From an uncultured Clostridia bacterium (GTDB lineage: Bacteria; Bacillota; Clostridia; Christensenellales; Aristaeellaceae), in assembly GCA_946411525.1 (NCBI GenBank), contig CAMKEI010000005.1, positions 1 through 64,000 on the forward strand: a DNA stretch of 64,000 nt. The letters are read 5' to 3'. A program made the translations under genes and the position numbers. Numbering within the stretch: the stretch's first letter is position 1; every line of letters starts with the position of its first letter. The notes below the pieces were generated by a model, which was given only the letters and a program-made list of their open reading frames with translations, was not told where the DNA came from and did not search any database. Below, piece by piece: positions 19,429 to 29,829 of the stretch.

Positions 19429-21144
19429 TTATTCAACCTCCTTGACTTTACGGCTGGTGCCGAAGTGTTTGATAATAAAGTTCATCAGCAGGACCGATCC
19501 GTAAGTGATAATAATCAGGATCGTCGCGAAGGCACATGCGATACCGTACGATCCTTTTTCCGCGAATTCGTTGATCTGTACGGTAATCAGCAGATAACTG
19601 GGAGTCACCAGCAGGATGATCGCCGAAATGGCCGTGATGGAACGGACAAAAGCGGTGACCAGGCCGGACAGGAAGGAATCCTTGATCAGCGGCAAGGTTA
19701 CGGAGGTGAAAACCTTCAGGCTTCCGGCACCCATATCGTAAGCGCTTTCCTCGATCGATTTGTCAATCTGCCGAAGGGCTGAGATACCGGAACGCGTACC
19801 GGTCGGCAGCGAACGGACGACAAAGACGATTACCAGGATTACGCCGGTACCGTAAATCCCCTGCAAGAAACCGGAATGGAACACGCCGCCGGCAAAACCC
19901 CGGATGTACCCGATACCAAGAACGGTTCCGGGCACCGCCATGGCCAGCATGGAGACTACTTCGATAAAGCCTTTCGTCTTGAATTTGCGCTTCACGACCA
20001 GGTACGAGATGATCATGGAGAGCAGCGCGGTAATCGGCGCGGCAATAAGCGACAGCAGGAAAGAATCCTGGAACGCTTTGAAGCCCTTATATCGTGTGAA
20101 CACCTGTTCGAACCAGCGGGTCGTAAGCGTAAAATCGCGGCCCCATGTACGGAACAGCGCGCCGAAGGGTACGCATACGTACATCAGAACCACAAAGAGC
20201 GCAATGGCCGAGCAGAAAACGGTCAGCGGAACCGTAACGCTCTTGTCCTCAATCAGCATCCTCGCGCGGGATGCTTTTCCGGTCAGTGTGGCGGCGGTCT
20301 TCCGCTCAAGATAGAATTTCTGAACAAGGAACATGATCATCGTGATACCGAGCAGCACGACCGCCATGGCGCAGGCGCCGTTTTTATCATAAGCGCCGGT
20401 AATCTGCAGGTAAATGGTGGTTGCCAGGGTGTCATAGCTTCCACCGATGATCATCGGGTTGGCAAAGTCCGCAATGGATTCTATGAATGTGACCAGGAAG
20501 GCGTTTCCGATTCCGGGAAGCAGCAGCGGCAGCGTAACAGAGGTAAAGACCTTGAAGCGGCTGGCACCCATATCCCTGGCCGCTTCCTCCATCGACGGGT
20601 CAATATTCTTCAGCAGGCCGCGGAACATCATGTAGCAGACCGGGAAGAATGTCATCGTCTGGACGATGGCGATTCCCCAGAAACCGTAAACATTATTGTC
20701 ATAGATACCCAGCATATGCCGGGTGATAATGCCGGCCTTGCCGAATAGCATAATCATCGACAGGGAAAGCACGAACGGAGGAGAGACGACCGGCAGCATG
20801 GAAACTACCTTGAACAGGCCGCTCATGAACCTCGTCCGCACCTTTACATAAACCTCCACATACGCGAACAGAAGGCCAACAAGCGCGGACAGGATGCCGA
20901 CCAGGAAACCGACCTTCAGCGTATTGGTAATCGCGCGAATGAAAGTATACTTCGAAAAGCTCTCCTGGAAAAAACGGAGTGTCAGTCCGCCCTCCGGCGA
21001 ATAGATGCTGTCAACCAGCAGGATCGCCAGCGGATAGAGAATAAACAGGGTCAGGAACGCGATGAGTACCACGATGGTTGTGACCATGACCGGATCAGCA
21101 AACAGTTTTTTGCGGTCCAGTGAGGCGCTTTGAGCTCTGGCCAC
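19429..21144 (-). CDS. ABC transporter permease, fused two-domain FbpB type
   Basis: 571 aa; two BPD_transp_1-like halves (EEAARDMGASRFKVFTSVTLPLLLPG and EESAYDMGAGSLKVFTSVTLPLIKDS). Confidence 0.95.
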   Translation of the reverse strand: MARAQSASLDRKKLFADPVMVTTIVVLIAFLTLFILYPLAILLVDSIYSPEGGLTLRFFQESFSKYTFIRAITNTLKVGFLVGILSALVGLLFAYVEVYVKVRTRFMSGLFKVVSMLPVVSPPFVLSLSMIMLFGKAGIITRHMLGIYDNNVYGFWGIAIVQTMTFFPVCYMMFRGLLKNIDPSMEEAARDMGASRFKVFTSVTLPLLLPGIGNAFLVTFIESIADFANPMIIGGSYDTLATTIYLQITGAYDKNGACAMAVVLLGITMIMFLVQKFYLERKTAATLTGKASRARMLIEDKSVTVPLTVFCSAIALFVVLMYVCVPFGALFRTWGRDFTLTTRWFEQVFTRYKGFKAFQDSFLLSLIAAPITALLSMIISYLVVKRKFKTKGFIEVVSMLAMAVPGTVLGIGYIRGFAGGVFHSGFLQGIYGTGVILVIVFVVRSLPTGTRSGISALRQIDKSIEESAYDMGAGSLKVFTSVTLPLIKDSFLSGLVTAFVRSITAISAIILLVTPSYLLITVQINEFAEKGSYGIACAFATILIIITYGSVLLMNFIIKHFGTSRKVKEVE

Positions 21145-21234
21145 GGCGTGCCCTCCTTTCTGAAATGAAACAGAGAACGGGGGACGATGAGGTCACCGTC
21201 CCCCGGGATTGAATGATTGAATGCCTGCCGGCTG

Positions 21235-22317
21235 TTATTCAGTCTTGAAACGATCGTCCGCGGCGGAGCCCAGCGCTTCCATCACTTCGCCGATGTACTT
21301 GGTGGTGTTCTCTTTCGCGTCTTCGAAATCGTAATCCATCACGTTTTCGGGATCAAGGCCGAATTTTGCGGCCTGTTCCGGCTGCTCGGCGTTATCCAGT
21401 ACCAGGAACTGATAGCTGCCGTATTCATCTGCCTGGTTGACGCAATCCGGAGAAAGAGCATATTCGATCCACAGTTTTGCGGCATTAATATGCTTCGCAC
21501 CCTTGAAGATGGCAGTCGCGCCGATTTCATAGCTGGTGCCGGTGGACGGAATAACCAGGCCGATATTGTCATAGCCGTTATCCACGATCTGATAAATACC
21601 GTCATGCAGGAAGCCGATGCCGATCACGCACTCGCCGGTGCCTACATTTTTGGAGGGGCCGGAACCGGACTTGGTATAAACCTGGATGTTTTTGTCGAGG
21701 TCGACCAGGTACTGGATTCCTTCGTCATGGCCGTACTTCTGGATCATGGTGTTGATAACCAGCTTGGCTGTACCGGCGGTGTTGTAGTTGGAAAGCCAGA
21801 TCAGCCCCTTGTACTCGGGTTTGAGCAGATCCTGCCAGTCGGCGGGCGTTTCCAGGTTCATCCGTTCAAGTTCCTCGGTGTTTACCATGAAGCCCAGGAT
21901 GCCCTTATAGATGCCGTACCAGGCTCCGTCCTTGTCGCGATAGGCAGCGCCCAGCAGGTGGGCGGCGTTCTTCGCTTCGTAGGTCTCAAGCAGGCCTTCC
22001 TTCGCGCAGATGTTGTAGGGGTCGGTCGTGCCGCCGAACCATACGTCAGCGCTGGGATTGCCGTTTTCCTCTTCAATCTTCGCCTGCACTTCACCGGTGC
22101 TCAGGCGCTGATGGGTCACTTTGATGCCATAGAGGTTTTCAAAGCCGTCACAGGCTGCCTGAAGATACTCTTCCTCACAGGAGCCGTAAACAACCAGTTC
22201 CCCTTCTTCCTTGGCGGCGGCGATCAGCTCGGCGTCAATTTCGCTCTCCGCGGCGGAGAAGGACATCAGCCCGAGCAGCATCGATACTGCCACTAATACA
22301 GCAAACAGTTTTTTCAT
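21235..22317 (-). CDS. ABC transporter substrate-binding protein (Fe3+/FbpA-like)
   Basis: MKKLFAVLVAVSMLLGLMSFSAAES signal peptide; EGELVVYGSCEEEYLQAACDGFENLYGIKVTHQRLSTGEVQAKIEEENGNPSADVWFGG. ATG 22317 preceded by GGAGGTTCATTTCC; the track ORF over-extends upstream. Confidence 0.93.
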   Translation of the reverse strand: MKKLFAVLVAVSMLLGLMSFSAAESEIDAELIAAAKEEGELVVYGSCEEEYLQAACDGFENLYGIKVTHQRLSTGEVQAKIEEENGNPSADVWFGGTTDPYNICAKEGLLETYEAKNAAHLLGAAYRDKDGAWYGIYKGILGFMVNTEELERMNLETPADWQDLLKPEYKGLIWLSNYNTAGTAKLVINTMIQKYGHDEGIQYLVDLDKNIQVYTKSGSGPSKNVGTGECVIGIGFLHDGIYQIVDNGYDNIGLVIPSTGTSYEIGATAIFKGAKHINAAKLWIEYALSPDCVNQADEYGSYQFLVLDNAEQPEQAAKFGLDPENVMDYDFEDAKENTTKYIGEVMEALGSAADDRFKTE

Positions 22318-22423
22318 GGAAATGAACCTCCTTTTATTTATTTCGCCGCGATGACACGCAGCGGAATATACAACAAATAACACGCCTTCCGGCGCGATGA
22401 TATGTTACATCTGATCTGCGCAC

Positions 22424-22452
22424 ATATTATCACGTGTAAGTCCGCATGTCAA
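22424..22452 (-). promoter_or_regulatory. Sigma-A type promoter of the Fe3+-type ABC operon
   Basis: Minus strand TTGACA-17 bp-TAATAT. Confidence 0.8.
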
Positions 22453-22757
22453 TACGGAGATCCGGACTGCGGCTCATCTTCCCAGTCCAGGGTGAAATAC
22501 CATTCGCTGGGCTGGATATGCTTGAAGTTCGGTTCAAAACTCACGTCGTAGCCCTGGTTGAAGTACAGTTCTTTGAACAGTTCCCTGTGCTGAACAACAT
22601 AATGCTTCGGCGGAAAAGCAATCTTTACGCATTTTTCCCCGAGTTTCACGGCCTTGCGGATCTCCTCGTTGATCCGTCCGCAGTACCAGATGCAGCGCAG
22701 GGAACGGCTGCCCGGATTCTTCCGCCTGCTTTCCTCGTTGGCCTGCTGCCTGTCCAT
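22449..22757 (-). CDS. Conserved-looking hypothetical protein (102 aa)
   Basis: ORF MDRQQANEESRRKNPGSRSLRCIWYCGRINEEIRKAVKLGEKCVKIAFPPKHYVVQHRELF; 15 bp downstream of the M16C gene, same strand. Confidence 0.7.
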   Translation of the reverse strand: MDRQQANEESRRKNPGSRSLRCIWYCGRINEEIRKAVKLGEKCVKIAFPPKHYVVQHRELFKELYFNQGYDVSFEPNFKHIQPSEWYFTLDWEDEPQSGSPY

Positions 22758-22772
22758 CCCTGATGCCTCCTT

Positions 22773-25652
22773 TTACAGATCCCTGACCGTCAGCCCTTCG
22801 CAGTCCTTCAGCGCGTCATGATGCGCCACCACGCATACGGCGCCTTCCCGGCTGAAGACTTCCAGCCAGCCTGCGCATCGCTCCAGGTCCTCCGGCGCCG
22901 CATACAGGATCTGTCTGCGGATCCGTTCCGCCTCAGCGCGGGTATAGCCGTTCATGTGCCGCCTGTCCGCCAGGGCTCCTTTATCCCGCGGGCTCAGCAG
23001 CGGATTGAGCGAGTTCAGCGCTGAGATGATATACTGATCCAGCGCTTCTCCCTGTTCCGCGAACCTCCTCAGATAATCCGCTGCGCCAGTGTCTGCATCG
23101 AGGGTCTTTGCGGGTGTCGGATCACGGAAGGAATAGGAAAAGAGATTGCCGCTCCGGTCGACCTGTATCCCGGCGCCGTACGCGCCTCCCTGTACGCGGA
23201 CGCGGTTCCAGAGATATTCCAGGGTCAGGATGGACATCGCCAGCCACATGCTTCCTTCAAACTCCGTTCCGAGCCTGCTCAGGCGGAATCCGCGCGCAGC
23301 GAATCCGATCTGGGCCGGAATCCGGAATCCGGCAGCAGTCGGCGTGTCGACCCAGTACGCCCGGTTCTCCGGAACCGGCGTTCCATCCGGAAAAGCCTCC
23401 GCCAGCCGCTCCGGCAGCGGCCCGCCGGCGGATGTAATGCTCAGAGTCAGCCTGCTGCGGCAGAAAGTTCCGTGCATCAGGCGTTCCGACAGGCGGTGAA
23501 GTTCCGGCATCTCCTTCTTCGGCTCCCGCGCCAGCTGATGGACGTACGCCACGGCTGCGTCGCCGTCCAGGGCATTCTTCACCGCGTTCTCCGCGCAGAA
23601 ATGGCTCAGCACGTTTTTGACGCCGATCATATGGCCGGCGCCGAGAATCCGCTGACGGGCGTCCATCTCGTTCTGGCGGAACATCTCCGTCATCCTCTCC
23701 TCATCCTCAAAGCGCGTGGATGTCAGGATTTCCGCCAGCAGCGCCCAGGCTTTTTCCGCATTCTCCTCCAGCGCGCTGACAAACGCGGTCAGATAGGGCG
23801 TACAGGTCTCGTCCTGTCCCTGTTCCGCCCGCGTGATAATTGTAAATCCGACGGATCCGGTCCAGCGCTTGATCTCCTGCTGCAGCGTCAGGGCGTCATG
23901 TTCCGCGGTGGGCAGGTGACCCAGCAGGCCAACCAGCTGCGACAGCCTTGTCAGTTCCTCCAGGTTGTAATCCGTCAGCGAGAAATAGGCGCGCAGATAA
24001 ACTACGCCGTTGCAGTTCAGCCGGTGCGTCATCAGCGGAACGCCTCCGCAGTCCTGCATGTCCGTATCTACCCACTCCGATTCCACATCCGCATCTTCCC
24101 GGGTCAGCTTCGGCAGGGTCTTCAGGCTTTCCGGACTGTCCGGTTTGTTCTGCCATGCCCAGATCTCTTCGATCAGCCGGTCATTCTCTTCCTTTTCCAC
24201 GTCCGTCCATGTGCCGGTGATCTTCCGAAGACGTTCCGCTTCCCGACGGCGCTTTTCTTCGCCGACCGTTCTGGAAGGCAGCGTATGCAGGATCACCAGA
24301 CCCTCGCGATTCAGGAGCATGTCCGCAGCCAGTTCGTCGAACCGTCCGTTTTCCAGGTACTCCTTCAGCTCACGCACGATGCCGGCAGTTTCCAGAGAAT
24401 CGGTGGGATCGGCGCCGTAAATCCAGTTTCCGACGCAGCGGATGCACCGCTCTATACCCTGGGGCTCGTCCTCTTCGCGAAGCATATAGATCGCCCGGTT
24501 CAGGGAGGCTTCCACCATGTGTCGGTCCAGGCCTTCCCGCCGGATCGTTTCTCCGGTTTCCCGCAGCAGGTCCGCCAGTTCAGCCTCCCTGCCGTCCGTT
24601 ACGTTGTCCGCGTGAAAGGTGACCCAGCTCTGAAGGGTCGTATCGTCCACGGAGGCGGAGAAATCCTCTGCCAGTCCGCGTTCCAGTGCGGCTCGCTTCA
24701 GAATCGCTTCGTTGCCCCCCGTAAGCACATCGCAGATGATCCCGCGGGCCATGTTGTCCGTCCGGTCCTTCCAGGTTCCCGTAATCCGGGCAAGGGTCAG
24801 ATGTCCCCGGTTTTCGTCCGGTTCCTCCTGTCCGAGCTCATATCGGATGGTATCCTCGGAAGCGACAGGCTTCTGATATTCATATTCCGGCAGGTCTGTC
24901 CGCCGCTCATAACGGTCCAGGTAGGACGCGATCAGGGGCAGCATCTCCTCCATCGGTACAGCTCCGTCCAGATAAATCAGCGCGTTGCTCGGATGGTAGC
25001 ACCGCCGGTACTGTTCGCAGAAACGTTCATAGGTCAGTTCCGGTATTTCCTCTGGATCGCCGCCGCTGTTGAAACCGTAGCAGGTGTCCGGAAACATTTG
25101 CTGCATGATACGACGGTCGATCAGCGTGTCTGTATCGCTCATGGCGCCTTTCATTTCATTGAAAACCACGCCTTTGTAGACCGGTTCCCCGCTTCCGTCC
25201 CGGTTGATATGCCATCCTTCCTGGCAGAAGATCCGGCGGTCCGTAAGCACTTTCGGTGCAAACACGGCGTCAAGATAGACGCCTGTCAGGTTCAGCAGGT
25301 CCCGTGGATTCCGGCTGGCGACCGGATACATGGTCATATCCTGAAAAGTAAGCGCGTTCAGAAAGGTGTTCATGCTGCTTTTGAGCAGTTCAACAAAGGG
25401 TTCCTTCACCGGATACTTTTCGCTGCCGCACAGCACGCTGTGCTCCAGAATGTGGAACACGCCGGTACTGTCTTCCGGCAGCGTCCGGAAAGTCACAGAA
25501 AAGACCATGTTTTCCGCGTCGTTATCCACCCAGAAGACGCATGCGCCGGTCCGGTCGTGCTCCAGCAGCACCGTCTTTCCGTGCAGTTCTTCGCTTTCCC
25601 GGACTGTTTTTACAGTATAACCGTACAGCTTCTGATTCGCTTCAATCATCAT
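22773..25652 (-). CDS. Peptidase M16C family, presequence protease/HypA-like
   Basis: 959 aa; inverted zinc motif HILEH in STGVFHILEHSVLCGSEKYPVKEPFVELLKSSMNTFLNALTFQDMTMYPVASRN. Confidence 0.95.
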   Translation of the reverse strand: MMIEANQKLYGYTVKTVRESEELHGKTVLLEHDRTGACVFWVDNDAENMVFSVTFRTLPEDSTGVFHILEHSVLCGSEKYPVKEPFVELLKSSMNTFLNALTFQDMTMYPVASRNPRDLLNLTGVYLDAVFAPKVLTDRRIFCQEGWHINRDGSGEPVYKGVVFNEMKGAMSDTDTLIDRRIMQQMFPDTCYGFNSGGDPEEIPELTYERFCEQYRRCYHPSNALIYLDGAVPMEEMLPLIASYLDRYERRTDLPEYEYQKPVASEDTIRYELGQEEPDENRGHLTLARITGTWKDRTDNMARGIICDVLTGGNEAILKRAALERGLAEDFSASVDDTTLQSWVTFHADNVTDGREAELADLLRETGETIRREGLDRHMVEASLNRAIYMLREEDEPQGIERCIRCVGNWIYGADPTDSLETAGIVRELKEYLENGRFDELAADMLLNREGLVILHTLPSRTVGEEKRRREAERLRKITGTWTDVEKEENDRLIEEIWAWQNKPDSPESLKTLPKLTREDADVESEWVDTDMQDCGGVPLMTHRLNCNGVVYLRAYFSLTDYNLEELTRLSQLVGLLGHLPTAEHDALTLQQEIKRWTGSVGFTIITRAEQGQDETCTPYLTAFVSALEENAEKAWALLAEILTSTRFEDEERMTEMFRQNEMDARQRILGAGHMIGVKNVLSHFCAENAVKNALDGDAAVAYVHQLAREPKKEMPELHRLSERLMHGTFCRSRLTLSITSAGGPLPERLAEAFPDGTPVPENRAYWVDTPTAAGFRIPAQIGFAARGFRLSRLGTEFEGSMWLAMSILTLEYLWNRVRVQGGAYGAGIQVDRSGNLFSYSFRDPTPAKTLDADTGAADYLRRFAEQGEALDQYIISALNSLNPLLSPRDKGALADRRHMNGYTRAEAERIRRQILYAAPEDLERCAGWLEVFSREGAVCVVAHHDALKDCEGLTVRDL

Positions 25653-25815
25653 GCAGCGTCAACCAACTCCCTGAAGAAGCCTTTCTTTCAGTTTTTCATG
25701 CAGATTCATTGTAGCGGTTTCAAATTCCTTGTCAAGGCAGGAATTACGCGGTTTATGTTGTATTATATCTTTGTGTTGAAAAGGATTCTGTCCGGGGCCG
25801 AAAGGGGGCTTTGAT

Positions 25816-26820
25816 GTGACGATCCGCGAAAGACAGGAGCAGCAGGAAAAGGCCTTGCTTGCGCCGTGGGCTTCCCGTTCCGCCGAGACCGCCGGACGTG
25901 ACCGGCCTGTGACTCCCTGCGACCTTCGGACTGAGTATCAGCGCGACCGGGACCGCATTATTCATTGCAAGTCCTTCCGCCGGCTCAAGTTCAAAACGCA
26001 GGTGTTTCTTTCTCCGGAGGGCGACCACTACCGTACCAGGCTGACCCATACGCTCGAGGTGTCTCAGGTTGCCCGGACGCTCGCCCGTTCCCTCTGCCTG
26101 AACGAGGACCTGACCGAGGCCATCGCCCTGGGACACGATCTGGGACACACTCCCTACGGGCATATCGGGGAGCGCACACTGAACGACCTGCTTCCCGAGG
26201 GTTTCCGGCATAACGAGCAGAGTCTCCGTGTGGTCGAGCTCCTGGAAAACCACGGCGAAGGGTTGAACCTGACGAAAGAGGTCCGGCAGGGCATCCTCTC
26301 CCATTCCGGCAGAACCAAACCGGCCACCGCTGAGGCGGAATGCGTCCGGCGGGCGGACAGGATCGCCTATCTGAACCATGATCTTGACGACGCGCTGCGC
26401 GCCGGCATTCTCAAGCCGTTTGAGCTTCCGGAGGACTGCCTGAATATTCTCGGCCACAGCCACCGTGAACGGATCAATACCATGATTACGGACATCGTGT
26501 CATGCAGTGAGGATCAGCCTCACCTGTCCATGAGCGAACCGGTTGAAACCGCGATGAACGGCCTGCGGGAATTCATGTTCGACCGCGTCTATTGGGACGG
26601 CTGGCGTGATCCGGAGGAGGCCCGCTGCGACTATGTGCTGCGCCACCTGTTTGAGTATTACTGCGAGCATCCCGGTGAAATGCCTGAGGAGTTCGTCATG
26701 ATTGGCTATCGCGACGGAACGGAACGCAGCGTATGCGATTTCCTCTCCTGTATGACCGACCGGTACGCCACCCGCAAGTTCCAGGAGTTGTTTGTTCCGT
26801 CGGCTTTCCCTGCGTTTTAG
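25816..26820 (+). CDS. dgt: Deoxyguanosinetriphosphate triphosphohydrolase-like HD protein
   Basis: 334 aa; FRRLKFKTQVFLSPEGDHYRTRLTHTLEVSQVARTLAR, GHDLGHTPYGHIGE; directly upstream of dnaG. Confidence 0.94.
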   Translation: MTIRERQEQQEKALLAPWASRSAETAGRDRPVTPCDLRTEYQRDRDRIIHCKSFRRLKFKTQVFLSPEGDHYRTRLTHTLEVSQVARTLARSLCLNEDLTEAIALGHDLGHTPYGHIGERTLNDLLPEGFRHNEQSLRVVELLENHGEGLNLTKEVRQGILSHSGRTKPATAEAECVRRADRIAYLNHDLDDALRAGILKPFELPEDCLNILGHSHRERINTMITDIVSCSEDQPHLSMSEPVETAMNGLREFMFDRVYWDGWRDPEEARCDYVLRHLFEYYCEHPGEMPEEFVMIGYRDGTERSVCDFLSCMTDRYATRKFQELFVPSAFPAF

Positions 26821-26866
26821 TTTCCTTTTACATATTCCCTGTCCAAAGGAAAGGTGATCTCCGCTC

Positions 26867-28633
26867 ATGTCTTCACGCTACCCCGCCTCCTGGCTGGACG
26901 AGCTCCGGAGCCGTTCTGATATCGTTCAGATCGTTTCCGGCTATGTGGCGCTGAACAAAAAAGGCCGGAAATACTGGGGGCTTTGTCCGTTTCACGGCGA
27001 AAAAACCCCTTCGTTTTCCGTGGACGGAGAACACCAGCTCTATTACTGTTTCGGCTGCAAAGCCGGCGGCAACGTATTCCATTTTTATATGGAAATGGAA
27101 CACTGTTCCTTCAGTGAAGCCGTCACTCAGCTGGCGGAACGGGCGCATATGGCCCTTCCGGAGATGGAGAAGGACGAGGGCTATGAGCGCCGCCGCACCC
27201 AGCGGGAACGCCTCCTGGCTGCCAACAGGGAAGCCGCCCGGTTTTATCATGAAACGCTGTTTACGCCTGCCGGCGCTGCTTCCCTCGCCTATCTGCGAAG
27301 ACGTGGGCTGAACGATGGGGTGATCCGGAAGTTCGGCCTGGGCGCCTCGCCCGACGAATGGAGCATGCTGAGCGACCGTCTGATGGAAAAGGGTTTTACG
27401 CTGGACGAACTGGCCCTTGCCGGGCTCACGGTCCGGAAAAAGGCGGATAACGGCAGGGACCGTTACTACGATATGTTCCGCAGCCGGGCAATGTTTCCGA
27501 TTATCGACTCATACGGCAATGTACTGGCCTTCGGCGGGCGCACGCTGGAGAAGCGGGAACCCAAGTATCTGAACACGGCCGACACACCGGTATTCAACAA
27601 ACGCAAAGGCGTTTTCGCCGCCAATCTTCTCCGGCGGCAGCGCCATCTGGACCGCGTTATTCTTGTGGAAGGCTATATGGACGTTGTCAGCCTGACCCAG
27701 TTCGGTGTGGAAGGTGTCTGTGCAACCCTCGGTACCGCGCTGACCGCTGAACAGGCCCGTCTGCTGAAACGTTTCGCTCCACAGGTTTTTCTCGGCTATG
27801 ACGGCGATTCTGCCGGGCAGCACGCCATTCTCAGAGGGCTTGAAATCCTGGAACAGGAGAATGTCCCTGCCAGGGTGTTGGATTTTCCGGATGGACTCGA
27901 TCCGGATGAGTTTATCCGAAGGGATGGGGTCGAAGGTTTCCGCAGCCTGCCCGCCATATCACCGGCTGCTTACCGTCTGCGCCGCCTGAAAGAACAGTTT
28001 GATCTCTCCGCACAGGATGGGAGGCTGGCCTATGCCCGCGGCGCTGCCGAAATCGTCTCCACAGCGGATCCGCTGGAACGGGATCTGCTCCTGGACCGGC
28101 TTTCGCTGGAAACGGGCTTTTCAAGGGAAACGCTCGCGGAGCAGATGAAGCTTTCCGTACCTAAACCGGCAGCCGCTTCCCGGAATCCTGCCTCGCGGAT
28201 CCGGACTGCCCGTCCGGAAGCTTCCGGAACGACTTCCGGGGGTGACCTGAAAGCGCAGGAACTGCTTCTCTGCCTCTTTGCTTCAGGTCATATCCCGAAA
28301 GATATGATCGAGGAAAAGGATTTTGACGATGACGAGTTGAAATCATTATATAGGGAACTGGCAGCCGGAGCTTCTCCCGCGTCCCTTCCGGATCTCGCTC
28401 CGGACGATGCCGCCCGTTCCCGCTATACGCGCCTGTTGCTGACCCCGACGGCCGGCAGCACGGACGAAATGATTACCATGGCGAACGACTGCCTTATCCG
28501 CATCCGCAGGACAAAGCTTGAAAGGCAATACGAAGAACTGTCACAGGAGATCGCTTCCGCTTCAGGAGAGCAGCTTGATTCACTCCTTCAGGAAGCCCGG
28601 GAGATCTCTGATAAGCTGAAAAAGCTGAAATGA
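26867..28633 (+). CDS. dnaG: DNA primase
   Basis: 588 aa; CHC2 zinc finger ([36 protein letters not shown]), [36 protein letters not shown]. Confidence 0.97.
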   Translation: MSSRYPASWLDELRSRSDIVQIVSGYVALNKKGRKYWGLCPFHGEKTPSFSVDGEHQLYYCFGCKAGGNVFHFYMEMEHCSFSEAVTQLAERAHMALPEMEKDEGYERRRTQRERLLAANREAARFYHETLFTPAGAASLAYLRRRGLNDGVIRKFGLGASPDEWSMLSDRLMEKGFTLDELALAGLTVRKKADNGRDRYYDMFRSRAMFPIIDSYGNVLAFGGRTLEKREPKYLNTADTPVFNKRKGVFAANLLRRQRHLDRVILVEGYMDVVSLTQFGVEGVCATLGTALTAEQARLLKRFAPQVFLGYDGDSAGQHAILRGLEILEQENVPARVLDFPDGLDPDEFIRRDGVEGFRSLPAISPAAYRLRRLKEQFDLSAQDGRLAYARGAAEIVSTADPLERDLLLDRLSLETGFSRETLAEQMKLSVPKPAAASRNPASRIRTARPEASGTTSGGDLKAQELLLCLFASGHIPKDMIEEKDFDDDELKSLYRELAAGASPASLPDLAPDDAARSRYTRLLLTPTAGSTDEMITMANDCLIRIRRTKLERQYEELSQEIASASGEQLDSLLQEAREISDKLKKLK

Positions 28634-28704
28634 ACCACCGTTCCCGAAAGGATTGCCCTTCCGGGACCGACCGGCTTGCGCCGCATCAGAAGGAGAGGAT
28701 TCCA

Positions 28705-29826
28705 TTGTCGCTGTCACCCGATTCCAGGCAGAACCGCATGGACGAGCTGTATGAATACGGCAAATCCAAGGGCACGATTACCTATAAAGAGATCATGGAC
28801 CGCGTTTCCGGCATGGAACTGGACGCCGACCAGCTGGACCATGTGCTTGAAACGCTTGAAGCCTACGGTGTATCCGTTGTCAACGACAGCGCGGACCGTC
28901 AGGTTACCCTGACGGACGAACAGGCGGCGGACCAGGCGGCTGAAGTTGCCCGGATCGAGGGGGACACTCCGATCGACCTGACCGTCCCGGAAGGCATCAG
29001 CATCGACGATCCGGTGCGTATGTATCTCAAGGAGATCGGCAAGGTTCCGCTGTTGACTGCGGAAGAGGAAATCGAAATTGCAAAGCAGCTCGAGGCCGGG
29101 GATGAGAGCGCCAAGCAGAAACTGGCCGAAGCCAACCTGCGCCTGGTAGTATCCATCGCCAAACGCTATGTGGGCCGCGGCATGCTCTTCCTTGATCTGA
29201 TTCAGGAAGGCAATCTCGGGCTGATCAAAGCCGTCGAAAAGTTCGACTACCGCAAAGGTTTCAAGTTCTCCACCTATGCCACCTGGTGGATCCGCCAGGC
29301 CATCACCCGGGCTATTGCGGATCAGGCGCGTACGATCCGTATCCCGGTACATATGGTGGAAACCATCAACAAGCTGATCCGCATTTCCCGTCAGCTGCTT
29401 CAGGAATACGGCCGGGAACCCACCCCCGAGGAGATTGCCAGGGAGATGGGCATTTCCGAATCAAAAGTCCGGGAAATCATCAAGATCGCACAGGAACCTG
29501 TCTCTCTGGAAACCCCGATCGGAGAAGAAGAGGACAGTCATCTGGGTGATTTCATTCCCGACGAAGACGCTCCCGCCCCTGCCGAGGCCGCTTCCTTTGC
29601 CCTGATGAAGGAACAGCTGATGGATGTGCTGGACACGCTGACTCCCCGTGAGGAGAAAGTCCTTCGCCTGCGCTTCGGCCTGGACGACGGACATCAGCGG
29701 ACGCTGGAAGAAGTCGGCAAGGAATTCAACGTTACCCGGGAGCGCATCCGTCAGATCGAGGCGAAAGCCCTGCGGAAACTCCGTCATCCCTCACGCAGCA
29801 AAAAACTGCGCGATTATCTGGACTGA
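28705..29826 (+). CDS. rpoD: RNA polymerase primary sigma factor (SigA/RpoD)
   Basis: [88 protein letters not shown]. Likely TTG start at 28705 (RBS AGGAGAGG 7 nt upstream); the longer frame begins at 28630. Confidence 0.96.
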   Translation: MSLSPDSRQNRMDELYEYGKSKGTITYKEIMDRVSGMELDADQLDHVLETLEAYGVSVVNDSADRQVTLTDEQAADQAAEVARIEGDTPIDLTVPEGISIDDPVRMYLKEIGKVPLLTAEEEIEIAKQLEAGDESAKQKLAEANLRLVVSIAKRYVGRGMLFLDLIQEGNLGLIKAVEKFDYRKGFKFSTYATWWIRQAITRAIADQARTIRIPVHMVETINKLIRISRQLLQEYGREPTPEEIAREMGISESKVREIIKIAQEPVSLETPIGEEEDSHLGDFIPDEDAPAPAEAASFALMKEQLMDVLDTLTPREEKVLRLRFGLDDGHQRTLEEVGKEFNVTRERIRQIEAKALRKLRHPSRSKKLRDYLD

Positions 29827-29829
29827 GCA

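Noticed and set aside
23472-25814. 780-aa plus-strand ORF
   Set aside because: Antisense shadow of the M16C peptidase gene.
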